Assembly: GCA_963575645.1 (NCBI GenBank)
Contig: OY754466.1
Span: 13,246,001 to 13,310,000 of the forward strand
Direction of reading: 5' to 3'
DNA length: 64,000 nucleotides
Origin: Xanthostigma xanthostigma
Lineage: Eukaryota > Arthropoda > Insecta > Raphidioptera > Raphidiidae
In this document: piece by piece, positions 1 through 15,000 of the stretch
How the letters are laid out: every line of letters begins with the position of its first letter
Position numbering within the stretch: the stretch's first letter is position 1
Position numbers and translations under genes: made by a program
Notes under the pieces: generated by a model
What the model saw: only the letters and a program-made list of their open reading frames with translations
Told to the model about the DNA's origin: nothing
Databases searched by the model: none

Positions 1-3
1 TAC

Positions 4-3000
4 CTGTCAGAGGTCTTCGATTTCCACCAACCATATAGTAGTGCAGCGTATCGGGCATTGCCAGATCAGCAAGACCGGAAGGCCTTCCTCCCAATCCGAG
101 AGTGACGAGACCTAGTGCCAAACCGGCCGCAAGGGAGTAAGCCTCGCGGTCGACGCAGTTTTCCATTTCGGGACCGGGAGGTCTACCTGCAAAATGGGCA
201 TTAATTCGTTTACGACGAATCTAGTGAATGTCGCGAAAGTCTACTATAGTCTAATCCAGGCTTGGGCAAATGGCGGCCCGCGGGCCGGGTTCGGCCCGCA
301 GTAGACTTTTGTCCGGCCCGCGAAGCATATTATTAATATAATTAAGAACGAAAATAGTTTGCCAATATAATTTGGCGCATAAAAATTTGTTTTGAAAAAT
401 AGTAAATAGCAAGGGCCACAACAGACGAAAAAAGACCTTTTTGTTGTGGAAATTATGACTTTTTTTTTTGCTCTCAAAATTTTTGGCCCACGGTCAAATT
501 TTCATCAGTAATGTGGCCCGACGATCAAAGGATTTGCCCGCCCCTGGTCTAATCCATTTTTAAAGTGTTCGTAAATTGTCTTTTGTAAATGGACAGATGA
601 AAAACCAAACATGCGTTTGTATTCTGCTCCTTTTGCTTTTGTAATGGGTGCAATATACTTATTTAATTATTTATTATAAAATCACAAACCGATTTCCGCC
701 AGCAATACTTCTGTGATATGTCTGTGAGCCGAGCCTTGGTAGACTAGGCCGATGCCCATAAGCGCAGCTACTTGCACATTCTGTGGAATGTCCATCTCCA
801 TCGATGTAGGCGGCAGAAGAGCCTCAAGGTGAATGCTAAGCATCTTAGTCATCATCGTATCCATTGTACCTCGTTTCGTAGCCGACAATCCTGCAAATAT
901 TATTTGTTTCATTCACAGCGAAATTTAATCGGTTTGCTATTTGCTATTTAATACGAACCTAACAAAAGTCCCACACTGGTCATTTCATTAACTTTTTTCA
1001 AATACTCGTATGTATTCAAGATGTCAAGATTTTTCAAATGACCATTCAGACCGAGCGCCATTAGAAAGCCGGCATGTTCTGTCGGAGTCTCTGGTCCCTA
1101 AAATTAATCGACAATCATGAAGTGCAACAACTTACATAGGGTATGTTCCGATATGCACTGCGAGCACTGCACAGTGCTATCACTGTAGAAAAATTCGTTC
1201 CGTTATGAACTGCCAGTATACTGCCGCAGTACCCTAGGAAAATATATGACGTCATAAATCGCCGGCATATTCTACTGCGAGCACTGGCGTTTTCGAGGTA
1301 CTTTGATCACGTGATCTGTCAAAACAACTCGAGTGACTAACGTCTTATAAACAATCTACAGTTTAATCACAAAAATTATAAAGTTCTATAATTAGTTTGA
1401 ATTAATAACTAAAACAATGGAAGAATTGCAAAAAATAATCTTATTAGACATTAAAACATATTCTTTTTAATGAAAAACTATTTACTTTTATTATATTATA
1501 AATCCAATTTACAATTAATATTAATTAAGATATTTTTAATTTGACAGTACTCCAACAACAGTTTTTTTTAATGAACTAGAAAACTGTATTACACTCATTT
1601 GAACGCTCCGTCAAAATTTCAAAAATTGCGGCTGACAGTATACGGGATTGCGTTCCGTTTTAAATAGTAACCAGTATAACTGTCTATAAAGGAACGTGTT
1701 CACAGTATACTAAATTGACGTCACACTGTACAGTGGTCGCAGTGCATATCGGAACATAGCCATAAACTTTTACAAGGGTCGACTTAAAAAAAAGAATGCG
1801 ACAGTCCAATTAGTACTCTAACAGTATGTGTAAACATCTCATGTGTGGAATAGCCGACTTGCGCACTGGCTATATTTGATTTTTCGTCACATAGCTTTCC
1901 TAAGATTATTATAATACGCGCCACCGATCTAAAAGGTTCGGAAGCTAGTCACAAACAGCGTCGCAAAGGCACATTTTAGAGCCGTTGATACTCCCACCAC
2001 CTCCCAGCTATCTGCACGGAACGTGCGCTCGTCGGTGATTGGCCGTGATCGCTCGTTGCCTTTGTCACTTGTCGCTTTCCTGCTTTAAAGTACAGTCGAG
2101 TACGCTATTGCCAAGTTGTTATTTTAGTTTTGTTGAGTTGCGAGTTTGTAGTTTTTCAACAGACTGTACAAGCGCAATCTAACTTCCGAGCCTTTTAGAT
2201 TCGTAGCGCGTATTATAATGTCGTTTAAGATTTCATTGAATGAACACAAAAACATGACTTTTAAAAATATGGATTGGCTAATCCCAATAACTCTGACAGT
2301 TGTTGATCCGAAATAAAATTAAAACATTATAATTATTTACTTTAGGTTTGTTGAATACGATCCACGGAGAATTGATGTCTGTCGCGTTGGGGTTAACGCT
2401 GAGCCCGGCGGCCACTCCGTTATGGAATAACGGCCACAGATTCATGTTAGCCGGCGTGTCAATATGAGTCAGCTCAACTGCGGTTCCGCGGGGCGGTGCT
2501 TTGCCCCCCAAACACAGTCGCGGTATCGGCAGCACTTCGGTTATGACCGGCGTGTGGGTACGCAATGTAAACATACCGCTGAAAAATCGGTTAGATTGCA
2601 TTATAACGAATGTAAACGCGAGTAGCGTCATCCTGAGAGAGATAATTGGAATCAATAAAAAAAAAAACAATTGCTGCTTACCGTCCTGCAGGTAGCGCCA
2701 TTGTCCTGTGACTGATAGCGTACAAATGTTTCTCTTGCTCTTCGATGAAGTCGTGGTCAGTCACTTCAGGTCGTTGGACTAGTCTAATAGTCACAGGCGA
2801 AGCACTTTGCAATAATCGACGGACCTCAGCAACACGTCTGTCTTTCGGAAAGCGTAGTCGCAATATTTCACTCTCAATCTGCAAAAAAAATATAAACTAC
2901 TAAACACTGGCAAAACTTTAGACGACTAAATCTGACCTATGCACACAATAGGTGTGTTCTTTGGTTTCTTATTTTGTTTTTGAAGATTTTCATCAAAATG

Positions 3001-6000
3001 ATGGTCGCGCATGCGCGTTATCAATTTTTAGATTACGCATGCCCCTCCTATCATTTAGATGGTAATCTACAAAAAGAAAAAAAACAATGAAAATAAGAAT
3101 TATTATTGACAATTGAGCCTTACGTGTTCCATGCCATCATCGACGCCAGATTTCGGAGCGTTCGTAAAGAATTGTGGACATCTGAGATCATCCTGAATAC
3201 CTGGTTCAGCATAACGATTCAATTTTTCTTCAGTATTCGATGTCATCCCCACAGTCTATTGCAAACAATATATGGCATACGTATAAAAATACTTAAAAGA
3301 AAAAAATTACTTTATTTAGATTAAAAATCTACTTTATAAAAACTGTTTAGAAGTAACATAGGCTATATACAGTATGTAAACACGTAAGGTGCACATTGGG
3401 AACATTGGGAAAAAATGACTGGATCAGAGTGAGCCTTGAAATCTTGTTTTTTAATTTGACAGATAATATTCTTTTGCAAAATGAATGTGTATACTACCGA
3501 AGAAAATATTCAAATGATTACAACATAATCGGACTTTTTTTATTAATGGGACAAAAATACTTAAATATGGTGCGAGATCAAATATCTCCGCCTATTCGTA
3601 TTGAACCTAAAGACATTTGGTCACTGATTTACCAACGCGCATACGTCATACCAGTCAGACAATTTTTAAATGAAATGTTTCCAAACAGATGGAGTAGTTT
3701 TTTTGTTTTATTTTTGTACAAAAAAATTAAAATAATGATTTATAAGAGCTTTTTATTATTAAAAAAGCCAAGTAAAATAAAAATAAATCAAAATAAAATA
3801 GAAATCCTCAAGATTACCACGATAATTCAATAGAAATAACAATTAATGCAGTCATGGCTAACGCTAATCCAAGTATTTTTTTCCCAATGCTAATTTCCCT
3901 GCGTGCACCTTACGCGTTTACATACTGTATACAAATAAATAGCTATAGTTTATATATTATGAAACATCCATTGTTGGCGTTACAATGCAATACAAGAAAA
4001 ATATATTAATCAAGCAATGTCATTATCGAGACTTAAATCCTAATATTCCCCTATCGAGGCGGATGACTTATCATTTACTCTACAGTGACATATCCACACA
4101 AGTTAACAACCAGCCTCTCTCATATAAAAGCATAATTTGCAACTGTTTTCACACCATGCGAGAGCTAATTTTTATCTTAACACGAAATGTATCCAATTAT
4201 TATAGGCTACATATTATTACGCTAAAACAAAATGAAGACAAGCAGTGAGAAAAAATGTAAATCAAGCCGAGGATCCCTCACACGATTTCTGAGCTAAACT
4301 GTCCGAACTAAGATACATTGTAAGGTGATATATTCTGAGAAGTTTGTTGCTTTGCCACACCAAAATCTACTCGGACGAAGCTAGTAAAAGACAAAGATAA
4401 ATAAATTTACAAAATATCTCAAAAGGCTATTTGGAAGGATAAATATAATTATTTTACCTTAACGGTGTCAACTTGAGCCGCCAGGTCAGGCCTCCCGAGC
4501 AAATAGTAAGCGTCGATGGGCCACGTCGACGGAGGATTTTCCCTGCACTGCCACAGTGCATCGTGCAGAAGTAGTGCGATGCTCGGCGGCAAATTATCCA
4601 ATTCCTGTCTGACGAAGCCAAGCTCTGTCATCAACAGTACAGTCCTTTCAGCCAACGAGCCACTGCCCCCGCCTTCTGTCGTCTGATTGGCGAATGTTAT
4701 GTGTTTGGCAACCGAGCGATTGCCTCCGCCGCCACCCACCGGGATGATCTGACGCACCGGGGTCGCAGCGCAATGATGAGGCTCCGTGGCACCTTTACGA
4801 TACGCCAGGATCATTGAGCTCAACTGATTGATAAAAAGTCAAGTTAGTTGATTTGACATCCGACAGGCATTTTTAAGTTGCATCAAACAATTGAATATCG
4901 ATTCTAGTTCATTTTTTAACGAAACAAAATTTGTACAGTACACTCTCTTTAATCCATCCCCACGAAAACAAAGCTAGTTTTGTTGACTGAGCAGAAATTT
5001 CGCACTTTTGAAAAAAATGTCTGTTCGCCTGTATGTTTGTTTGCTTATAACTAGAAAACTACGGCATCAATTTCGTTAAAATTATTATCAATTGTTAGCT
5101 TAAAGGAAGTACCCTCCATAAATAAATTAACAAACAGAAAATTACGAAAATTTGCAGATATGTGGAAACCTTTTCAAAAATTACTCAGTTAAATTTTTGT
5201 GATCTTTGGTTGACTTTGAAAAAAGATATTGATAATTTTATTTCGCTGCATTTAACATGGAGTCTTATGGGAATCTGTGATTTTGACGCACTCCATCATT
5301 TATTACGTTGGAATTGACAAACAAATTTTGATAAAATTTTGAGGAAATATAAACGAATATTCTTGAACATTTTTCTTTTTTCAAAACGTCTAAAGCTTGC
5401 TTATGTTAATAGAAATATCTAAAACAAAGCCGAGATTTTTTAGCAATTCATAAACATGGCAACACCGCAATATTATAGGTTATGGCGCTTCATTCAAAGG
5501 TAAGTTACGAAACTGCAGCAATTTCGATAATGTAAGAACATACGTAAATTGAGTAAATGCTAAATGCTATCGTACAATTTTTGACGTGATAACGTCTTAT
5601 AAATTGATGAATCACCAATCTTATAAATTGATAAAACACCGGCTGCATGCACGAAAAAGTGTAACGTTCCTAACGCGTAACGTTCCTAACGCGTAACGTT
5701 TCTAACGCGTAACGTTCCTAACGTTCGTAACGCGTAACGTTCCGCCTGACCCTGTGCGTGCTTTTTGCTAATTTCTCGCTCAATTTAAATCAGATCGGTT
5801 TGAAACCAGTCTTAAACGAAAGAGGAGAACATTTTACATAGATTTCGTATAACAGAATTTGCCTAAACAATTTTTTTATACAAATTTATATAGAAAAATA
5901 GTTGTATAAATGCAATGTTGTCTATTGCATGGCGCGCGCGCGACGCGGTCGGTCGTCTTTGTTTGCCGTACATGGAAATTAGAAAATAACGTATGTCTTG

Positions 6001-9000
6001 TCTTAACATGAAAACGGCTGCATTTCTAATGTTTATTTTTTTACATTAGTATTTTGTGAAATGCAAAGCCTTCTAAGTTAACTATTGGAATAACTAATTA
6101 TTATTAGAACATAATACTTTGTAAGTTGCAAACGTCACTTTTGACATTTCTTATCATTCCGACACCAAGGATAAGCGGATTGAAACCAAATTTTGGGAGG
6201 TTTAGGTTATGTATTACGGAATACGTTATCACGTAAAACTATCGTCCATAAACCGACTTTACAGACAACCAATTTTTTTTAGAAACTTTTCTTCCCTTCC
6301 AATAATATTTTTTTTCGCTCATTTTCATAAATTAATGCGAATTTGACGAATATATACGGACACCGCGTGCTGACTATTCTATGCTGCGTACATAAGCACT
6401 ATAGTTGTACGTGAGCACTTACACTACAGCAAGGAATGCGGTGTTGCCAAATTATATACTACGTTACTCAAGTAGAAGACTGAAATTCTTTGACTTACTG
6501 CGTACCAAAGGGTACTTCCTTAAAGTCGAACTTAAAATTTCAAACACAGATACTAACATCAGAATCCCGTTATGTATGACACGGCGAGCAAAGTCATGAG
6601 TACAGCATTATTTTGACTATTACCTTTCTTTAAGCAATTGTACAATGAATCATTTACCTGTATGATGTCCCTGGTACGCGTATTGACCATATTGATGTAT
6701 GGATATTGCTTAACTGTTTTTCCGCAGAGCATATCGTACAATTGTCTCATGACATCCGGCGGTTGTTCTTCAACAAACGTCGGTCGAATCACTTTTTCAA
6801 GATCACGCTCCGCGATCTGGCCGGCGTCTGAATGAAGTGCGCACGCGTCAGGAAAGTCCAGCCAATAGTGCAACGAATACGCTTCGGCTCGCAGATCGAT
6901 CGCTAACAGATGCAACAGTTCGACCAACATCGGCAATTCGGAAGATAAGAGAGTGTTCAGTTTGATTTCTTCGTAGACAAGATGCAGCGTGAAAAGGACA
7001 AGAGGAATGTGTTGAAACAAGGTGGCGCCGGTGTTGATGTTACCCGACAAAGAATGTTTATTATTCGTCTGGAAACCGATCGTCGATTCGAGTCCCAATA
7101 GACGACTGAGCCCTTCGGATAACAAAGCGTTGTGTTCGTTGGTGAACAGTTGTTGCCAATCGGATTCTCGGCCTTCTTCGAGACCGCGTTTACGTTTCGA
7201 AGCCAAGACCGGAGAACTCGAATGCACGCTCCTCTGCCCGAATTTCAACAGTTCGGTGTTGTAGCCAAGCATGCCGAGTAAAAGGTTCGCAAACATGTGC
7301 CATTCGTGCTTGACGCTCATGTCGACCGGTCCGGGAGCGTTTCTTGCCGCGTACCATCGCGACAGCAAAGATATAGCAGAGTCGCGCTGCAGCGTCTGGC
7401 ACAATGCCGACAGACAACGACGCGTCAACGAACCTTCGGCAAGAGATGGTAATCTGATGCGGTAATGGACGCCGTCCGAATATTGCAATGTCAAACGGTC
7501 GAATACGGCATCGCGCAAGCCGGATATGTACGGGGAACGATCGATCGAGCCTACAAAACGACGTTGTTTATCATTACAATAAAAAAAAAATACGTGTGGC
7601 ACTCGGGGACTGCCGCGGTAAAGCTATTGCATATTCTTTTTAGGTCTTTAAGTTTTTCTTCTCTATAAAACGAAAATAGCTAGGTATAAATAATAAGGTA
7701 TAAATAGTGTAATTACACACCAAAACAATTATTCATTCAAAAAATTTGAACAAAAAGAACGATATTAAGAGTTTGATCATAGAATTTCGCGCGATGTACA
7801 TTTATATAGATATAATATCATATATACTTTCTCTGCACATAACCTAAATAATTTAGGTTATTTTTATAGCAGTATTATATATAAATTCATTTATACACAA
7901 ATAAAGATAGAATTCGCGCGATGTACATTTATATAGATATAATATCATATATACTTTCTCTGCACATATACCTAAATAATTTAGGTTATTTTTATAGCAG
8001 TATTATATATAAATTCATTTATACACAAAAAAAGATAGAATTCGCGCGATGTACATTTATATAGATATAATATCATATATACTTTCTCTGCACATAACCT
8101 AAATAATTTAGGTTATTTTTATAGCAGTATTATTATATATAAATTCATTTATACACAAATAAAGATAGAATCAGTTATGAGCACACAAACACCGTGCCGA
8201 AGTCTGCCGAACTGAAACGACGTTAGACGATGCACGGCTGTCAACGCCGCACCACTGTGCCGGTCGGAGTGGGGGGTGTTAGGTTTTTTTTCGTTACGGA
8301 ATTTCTTGATTCGGTCGCCGCGCTCAAAGCCCGCGATAGAAGCTATACAATAGCTTAAAAATGCATTAGTACTCTGATAGTACGTGTAAGCATCGTGTAT
8401 GTATGTTAGTACTCTCACAGTATGTGTAAACATCCTGCTTGTGTACAGTTTAGTGGAATAACTGACGTATATACATTCGGTCTGTTGTCAATTTTCTGAG
8501 ATTACTGTCGTATAAAAATTTGGGGTACGAACTTAGATGTTGACGCATCAATAAACGATACAACACAACTCTCAACTAATCCGAGTGTCAATATTTTCTG
8601 GGTTAAGAAACAGCAGTTCCAATTTCAGAATTAGGCTTTTGAAAAAAAAAATAATTATCGATTTTTTTATTGTATTTTAAAACTTTATTATAAATAATAT
8701 TGATAATCGATGCGAAAAACTGTCAAAAAACTTTTTTTAAATTAATTATAAGCAATTTAAAATTGATAAAATATTTAAAAAAATCACGTGACTGCAAACG
8801 CACTAAAATTGTTTTTGACAGTTGTGACGTCATAATGGTAAAATGTATATACGCAGTATACTATCAATGGCTTCTACATGTGTATTGACTAAAACATTAT
8901 GACGTCACATTATGTTCGGGAAATGGCGCGTTCTCGGAACTGGGTACAAAAATTTATTTTTAATTTGATATAACTTTTGAATTATAACGAAAATAAAAAA

Positions 9001-12000
9001 AAGAAAAATAGTTTTGTTATAAAACTTATATACGATCTTTCCATTTATGACAAAAAAAAATTTCATTCAAAAGCCCAATTGGCCTTTTCTATGAAAACGG
9101 TACATTTGTAATTAAATCAACCGTTTTTTTAACTGACCGTCATCTATTAACAAAATAATGTTGCTTATTAAAATAGGCGAGGCCAACAGAGCGTTAGCCA
9201 AGGTCTGCGCAAGTCCTTCAATTTATATAAATAAAAATCTATGGATGACTGACCCGATCCACTTTCGCTGATCATTGAACTGCAAAGCGGCGTCCTGTTC
9301 ACAAAACAATGCTGACTCGAACTGATGTTCGGAACCGGAGACAAAATCGGATACATTGAATCTTCAAATTTCAGGTCGACCGACGGCGATTTGAACTGCG
9401 GTAACAAGCTACTACGCCTGAACAATCAAAGAAACGATATAATTAAATTATTGTAGCGCAACCAATTAGGCTTTTGAAAAAAAAATAATTATCGATTTTT
9501 TTATTGTATTTTAAAACTTTATTATAAATAATATTGATAATCGATGCGAAAAACTTTCAAAAAACTTTTTTTAAATTAATTATAAGCAATTTAAAATTGA
9601 TAAAATATTTTAAAAAATCACGTGACTGCAAACGCACTAAAATAGTTTTTGACAGTTGTGACGTCATAATGTTAAAATGTATATACGCAGTATACTATCA
9701 ATGGCTTCTACATGTATTATTATAATAATATAAATTACCATTATGACGTCACATTATGTTCGGGAAATGTCGGCGCGTTCTCGGAACTGGGTACAAAAAT
9801 TTATTTTTAATTTGATATAACTTTTGAATTATAACAAAAATAAAAAAAAGAAAAAGAGTTTTCTTATAAAACTTATATACGACTTTCCATTTATGACAAA
9901 AAAAAATTCATTCAAAAGCCCAATTATCTGTCCAATGTGAAATCTCAACATAGTCTGAGTGTGATGTAAGCGCGATCACACGCAGTCGTTTATAAAGTGT
10001 AAATTATTATAGACGCCCGACAACTAAGTGCGAATACTTCAAAAAAATTATGGAGTATGGAACGTTACCTGGGAAACGGCGATTTAAGGATGGCAGCTGG
10101 AGTAGCCCGTTCAGCGAGAATCCCTCCAACAAGCAGCTTGCCAACGACTGCGACTCCCGAATACAAAACAACTGAACCATCGAGCTCAAGGACCGCCATT
10201 AAATGCAAATGCTACACATAAAACATATTTATTGCTATTTTAAGTCGTACAACTAAAATAACACGAGAACAAAAAAAAAAACTAGTTGAGCTGTGAAATC
10301 GTATTCTATTCAAATTTCGTCAAAATCGAATGATTCTATAGAGATTGTAAGATGGTGGATACAAGATGACGAAGTTTCTCTATATTTTTTAATAATAATA
10401 ATAATAATAGATTTATTTTAAAAGACTGTGGTATACAATGTTAAAAACGTCAAAATGTATGTCTGGATCACAATAATTCGTTAATATTATAATAAATATT
10501 GTTTAAAAAAAACTAAAAAACACGCTTTATATCGAACTAAAAAGTAAAAAATATTTTTTTTAAAATAAGCTTAAAACAATAATGAATAAAAAATACTAGT
10601 ATTATTGTGAAAAAAGCGTGGGGCGCTTTGTTCCACATTTTCGTACATCGAGCGCCCCACGCTTTTTTCACAATAATACTAGTATTTTTTATTCATTATT
10701 GTTTCAAGCTTATTTTAAAAAAATTATTTTTTACTTTTTAGTTCGATATAAAGCGTGTTTTTTTAGTTTTTTTTTAAACTATATTTATTTTCCACTTTTT
10801 AGTTCGATTTATTGTCAAAAATTTGCCGAAAAAAAACAATTTTTTTTTCGGCGTGGACGGGATTAGAACCCACGACTCGTGATTCCGAGAGTTGACGTCA
10901 GCGAAGACCCGTGCCTTAGACCGCACGGCTAACCACTGTAGTTACAGTGCTGGCATATTATACTACAGTAATAAACCACTTGCTGTAGTCCAAACGAAGG
11001 TTACAAACAAACATACATACATACAAACTTACAAGTGAAGTTAATATAAAGCGTGTAAAAATAACTTTCCAGCAAATAATTTTCAGGCACCTTATTAAAG
11101 ATGGTAACGCCTAGGAATGCAGGGGACTTTTTGCTTACATTTAAGCGACTGTAGGGCACTCGTAAGGTGTTTTTTTGACGAGTGTTGATATCGTGGATAT
11201 CAGAGCCAAGATCATATTTATGCATATTTTTGTACCCCATAACCTTGTAAAATGTTCCGTGTTAAGAAAATCAGTCCACCCATCGAGCAGTAATTGATGA
11301 TGTCATATGCAGTTAATAATCGACATTCCTCTATTTGGGTCGTTGGTTATTATAATTTTTGCAGAATAAAAGAAAAGAAAATAATAAATGAATATTACCG
11401 GTATGGAAATGGCGTCCTTCGCAGATATATAGGTGATAACACCGAAAATAAGATGTCGACTATTGGTCAAGTCCACTCTAATTACGCACAGTCGAGTTCC
11501 AACAAGATAGCAAAGATATGTCTGTCCAATAAAGTCAGTCGACAGGAATACTTTCGTAGCCGCACCTCCATTTGTGCTGCTGTTCTCTCTTCATGAAACA
11601 AAATAGTAACAAACAAATGAAAACGTTACAAATGTGAGTCGCATGTTTAATAAAACTTTTCGATTAAAGTGAACGACGGGAATATATACTTAAGTTATGT
11701 GCACCCTGTTTCGGGAATAACATAACATATATATTTATTTCATTTTACCCATCGGGCATAAAACGTGCCATACAAGGAATCTAAAAACTTTTTGACGTGA
11801 TAACGTCTTATAAATTGATGAATCACGTCAATATAAAAAGATGAAACACCGGCTGCATGCACGAAAAAGTGTAACGTTCCTAACGTTCCGCCTGACCCTG
11901 TGCGTGATTATTAAATATGATATTCGAGTGGAATACATTATCACGTAGAACTATCGTCCATAAACCGACTTTACAGACAACCAATTTTACAACAATATAT

Positions 12001-15000
12001 CAATTAAAATTACTTAAAATTCATCAATACTGTATACACATTTATTTACCAGGTGAATTTTTAACTTTTTTCAAACTGTTTATTATCCAGCTTTTTAATT
12101 TCTTCTGGGACTTTATTAAAAAATTTTAACAGTCTAACATAGACTCCTTTTCGCGTTACTGCATTTTTTGTATTTGGTACACGTAATGTGTTTTTTGACA
12201 AATGTCATGGCCATGATTGAGTACATCCTTTGTAAAGTACTCGTAATTTTTTTTACAAAGCACGCTGCTTCCAAGATATATAATGCTATCAATGTTAGCA
12301 TACCATATATTTTAAAGTATGGTTTGCATGATTCCCGTTTCGTTATTTTAGCTATTCCTCTTATACTGCACCTTTTTTGTAATCTAAATAAATCAATTAG
12401 TTTCGCGTTTCCACCCAGAAGATTATTCCAATATGTGCCTATAACCTAAACTGGAGTAATAACATTTTTTTTATTGTTCCAAGTTACTAATATATAAAAA
12501 AAATGTGAGCCGTCGCGGGACGCCTGACAGATGTGAAACCTAATTTAATCTACCAAGAGAGTAGATTTTACATTTACTGGCGTTTCAAACACACCAAATA
12601 TACGCGTGCTTAATGCACAGATGAATGCACACTTTAATTATAATAGTAAACAACACTGTATACCCTGTGGAGTATACACTATAGGTATCGCACAGTCGAT
12701 TGCGTGGCGACGCGTCGCCACGTCGCCACGCCAGAAATCTGTTTTACGTGCGGCTATAGATGTTTCACATCAATAAAATGATAGTTTCTGTCTGTACTTT
12801 AATTTGTTTCGTGGGTTTTTGGTTCTTTTAAAAATCGGCACAGACGGATTCAAATATTTTCAACTGTTTTCACTAGTTTCTTTCAAAATTTTAGTTCCTG
12901 CTCCTCTTACGCCGCTCAACTAATAGAATAAATTTATAAAGTGTCAAAAATGTAAAGAGATTGGTCTATAACTGTCATGAATCGGGGATGAAGAAGTCGA
13001 CTAGTTCGATCAGTTGAAAATAAATGACTTCTATTACGTCATCAAAAAAATTAACAAACCTGCTTGTAGCCTGACCTTCCGTCCACACAAGTTCCAAACA
13101 GAACTGTGGCGTCGATCTGTATGGCGCCGGTGCTCGAAGAACACTCGTCGTATCGCCATATTGAAACGGAGTCTCTGAACTTATTGACTCAGGTACGGAC
13201 GGAGAAGCAACCGGATGCGACTTATTCACCCAGCCGGGTAAGGAGCCTGCTACGAGGGGCGACATGCTGGGGGACTGACATCGACTGATCGACGCCATGG
13301 GACTTTGCGCTCGAGACGGTGCGGTATACGAGCCGCTCAAACTCGTCGTGCTCGTCGCTCGGCTACAAAACGGACTTGCTGCCGCCGACGTTAGACCAAA
13401 ACTTAATCGGCCATGTGACGAGAAATTCTGACGAAGCTGCAAGAAGTATTTTACAAAATAAGCACGCGATTTTTACAACAATTTATAAACATATTATTCA
13501 AATCTTTGATTAACGTCTGAATAGATCTCTTCAAGTAAATAAATCCGGATCGAAACGTCATCTTGTGTTATATTGATTTGTATTTTTATTATTTTTTGTC
13601 AATATAACAGGGTGTCCCATTAAGAATGGGACATAGAACAACCGCAGATACTCCAATTCAAAATAAAACGATTAAGCGAAATATGCTTAGATAAAATGTT
13701 ACTCGTTTCCGAAATACGGGGTGTTGAAGTTGAAAACTGAAAAATTATTAATGTCCATAATTTTTTTAATACACCGTATAATTTTACTCAAATCGGCACA
13801 CTTGTTAAATATCATAAAATGCACCTAACAATAAAAAAATTAGTTCAGTACGCTCTACCAGTGGCGTACGGCAGGAGTAAGTAATGCTTGTACCCTTTCT
13901 AAATGTTACGCCACTGTCTAAATTTTAATTTTGACTATAATTTTAATTTTTTTCATATTTTCTAAGTCAATAACATACACTTGTTAGTTTGTTGTAAAGT
14001 CATTGGTTTTCGAGATATTCGCAGTTTTTTTAAGACAAAATTGTAAAAATGAATATTATTGATAATAATACAAATAAAAAGTATATGTCTATCTATCTTT
14101 AACTGCGAATATCTCGAAAACCAATGACTTTACAACAAACTAACAAGTGTACATTATTGACTTAGAAAATATCAAAAAAATTAAAATTATAGTCAAAATT
14201 AAAATTTAGACAGCGGCGTAACATTTAGAAGGGGTACAAGCATTACTTACTCCTGCCGTACGCCACTGGTAGAGCGAGTAACATTTTATCTAAGCATATT
14301 TCGCTTAATCGTTTTATTTTGAATTGGAGAATCTGCGGTTGTTCTATGTCCCATTCTTAATGGGACACCCTGTATATGGTCTGAGAAAAATTGGTCAAGA
14401 ATTTTATTTACTTATAAACATATTAGTATGAAAAAAGTTTAAATGCAATACAGTACAAGCCCAATATCCGACCTTACATAATCCCAAACTCCCCGTAATT
14501 CGACATTTTAATGATTTCGACGGACCTTCAATAATCTGATGGTTGGATTACTGAGCTGGTACTGTATGTAATAAAGTTGTTTCACTGTAGAAAGGTATGA
14601 TTACTTTTGAAGAATGATTGCTAGCAACCGATATCTTGGACAAGCTCGCCGTGTAATCTTGAACTTCTCCCGGGTTGATCTTTCTGTAGCGGAGCACACT
14701 GTGAAGCCCCGTGTTTCCGTCATAAACCATACACAAACTCGGTTCCGAACAAGTAAACACTATACGTTGCATTGGATCGTGGGCAATCGTCGCTCCATGT
14801 CCGGGTCTAATCAGCACCGGGCATGCTTCATCTAGTGGATGGACCAACGAATAAAGGGACGGAATCTGGACCTGCACTTCCTCCGATAAACTGTTCTTGT
14901 TGTGACTCTTGTTATACGAGACTTGTTTTGAATCGAGCGATTGATTCTGTTCAGTTTCGAGAAGCACGCCGTAACGAGTCGTCCAAACAGACGATACCTG

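Noticed and set aside
3396-3833. 145-codon plus-strand ORF in an ANAPC1 intron
   Set aside because: Very AT-rich, no recognised domain and entirely inside an inverted-repeat element; treated as element interior.
12705-12732. GC-rich palindrome GTGGCGACGCGTCGCCAC
   Set aside because: A perfect short palindrome within a probable element; no functional context found.
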